Below, piece after piece: positions 4,887-5,221 of a stretch of 5,221 nt of DNA (position 1 is its first letter; each line of letters starts with the position of its first letter). The position numbers and the translations under genes are program-made. Origin of the DNA: Acetobacteraceae bacterium (lineage in GTDB: Bacteria > Pseudomonadota > Alphaproteobacteria > Acetobacterales > Acetobacteraceae); assembly GCA_019689515.1 (NCBI GenBank), contig JADGHI010000311.1, forward strand, positions 1 to 5,221. The letters run 5' to 3'. The notes under the pieces are model-generated. The model saw nothing but the letters and a program-made list of their open reading frames with translations. It was not told the origin of the DNA and did not search any database.

Positions 4887-5221
4887 ATGGGCCGCTTCCT
4901 CCTCCGCCGCCTCCTGGTCGCGCTCCTCGTCGCGGCGACGGTGATGACGGTGAGCTTCCTGCTCACCCGGCTGTCGGGCGACCTCGCGATCTCGATCGCC
5001 GGCCCGAATGCGACCCAGCAGGATGTCGAGCTGGTCCGCCATGCCTACGGCCTCGATCGGCCTCTTTGGATACAGTATTTCGATTGGGTGGGGCGGGCGC
5101 TGAGGGGCGATTTCGGCGAGAGTTACTTCTTCAAGGACCGCGTCTCCAACCTCATCGCCCAGCGCCTGCCGATCACCATGAGCCTCGGCCTGGTCGGCCT
5201 CGGCATCGCCCTCGTCATCGC
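4887..5221 (+). CDS. DppB/OppB-type ABC transporter permease (partial, 3' end outside window)
   Basis: This is the N-terminal 111 codons of an inner-membrane permease of the peptide/nickel/opine ABC importer family (BPD_transp_1), which pairs with a DppC-type permease, one or two ATPases and a periplasmic binding protein. The start MGRFLLRRLLVALLVAATVM is the family pattern: a basic end and then a first membrane helix (about residues 9-28). Next come LSGD (29-32), AT at 42-43 and the signature YGLDRPLWIQYFDW (54-67). LRGDFGESY (72-80) and IAQRLPITMSLGL (90-102) lead into the second membrane helix, where the window ends. The usual LAPGDP is shortened to LSGDLA. There is no stop codon before base 5221. 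Only a weak TAGG lies upstream, 12 bases away, so translation initiation may be poor. No in-frame alternative start lies just upstream. It is separated from the hydrolase by 66 bp with a hairpin, so it may belong to the same operon or be its own unit. Confidence 0.9.
   Translation, partial: MGRFLLRRLLVALLVAATVMTVSFLLTRLSGDLAISIAGPNATQQDVELVRHAYGLDRPLWIQYFDWVGRALRGDFGESYFFKDRVSNLIAQRLPITMSLGLVGLGIALVI

Noticed and set aside
4143..5042. A 299-codon minus-strand frame across the hydrolase end and permease start.
   Set aside because: It has no family resemblance and lies opposite two clearly recognisable genes; treated as a GC-driven shadow.

Overview
The window is GC-rich DNA (G or C at most third codon positions) with tightly packed bacterial genes. 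The MinD and MinE sequences, the presence of a Bug/TctC-type solute receptor, and the compositional bias suggest an alphaproteobacterium, most likely in or near the Rhodospirillales/Acetobacteraceae. A GC-rich betaproteobacterium is less likely but not excluded. This placement is inferred from protein character only, with no database search.

Left third (1-1183): the end of a cell-division-site operon. The first 29 bases look like the last codons of minC. Complete minD (67-885) and minE (885-1175) follow, overlapping by one base. Together MinCDE oscillate on the membrane and keep the FtsZ ring at midcell. A perfect 10-bp inverted repeat spans the minE stop codon.

Middle (1209-2211): a minus-strand gene, convergent with minE, encodes an NMT1/THI5-like substrate-binding protein (SBP) that has no signal peptide. 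Its start is fixed by a strong ribosome binding site and an in-frame upstream stop. An 82-bp divergent intergenic region separates it from the next gene and should hold promoters for both directions.

Right (2212-5221): a plus-strand transport and hydrolysis cluster. It holds a Bug/TctC periplasmic receptor (GTG start at 2212, Tat-like signal peptide), a gamma-glutamyltransferase-fold Ntn-hydrolase overlapping it by one base (3198-4820), and, after a 66-bp gap containing a 10-bp hairpin, the first 111 codons of a DppB/OppB-type ABC permease cut off by the window edge. The hydrolase keeps the autoprocessing threonine (T348), but the residues that hold the glutamyl group in E. coli GGT are replaced, so it probably acts on another amide. 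The likely theme is capture, import and cleavage of a small amide or peptide-like compound; the substrate cannot be read from the sequence.

No tRNA, rRNA, CRISPR array, insertion sequence or phage element was seen. The most unusual points are the substituted GGT-like hydrolase, its pairing with two unrelated transport families, and the signal-less binding protein. I see no evidence here for a wholly new type of system.
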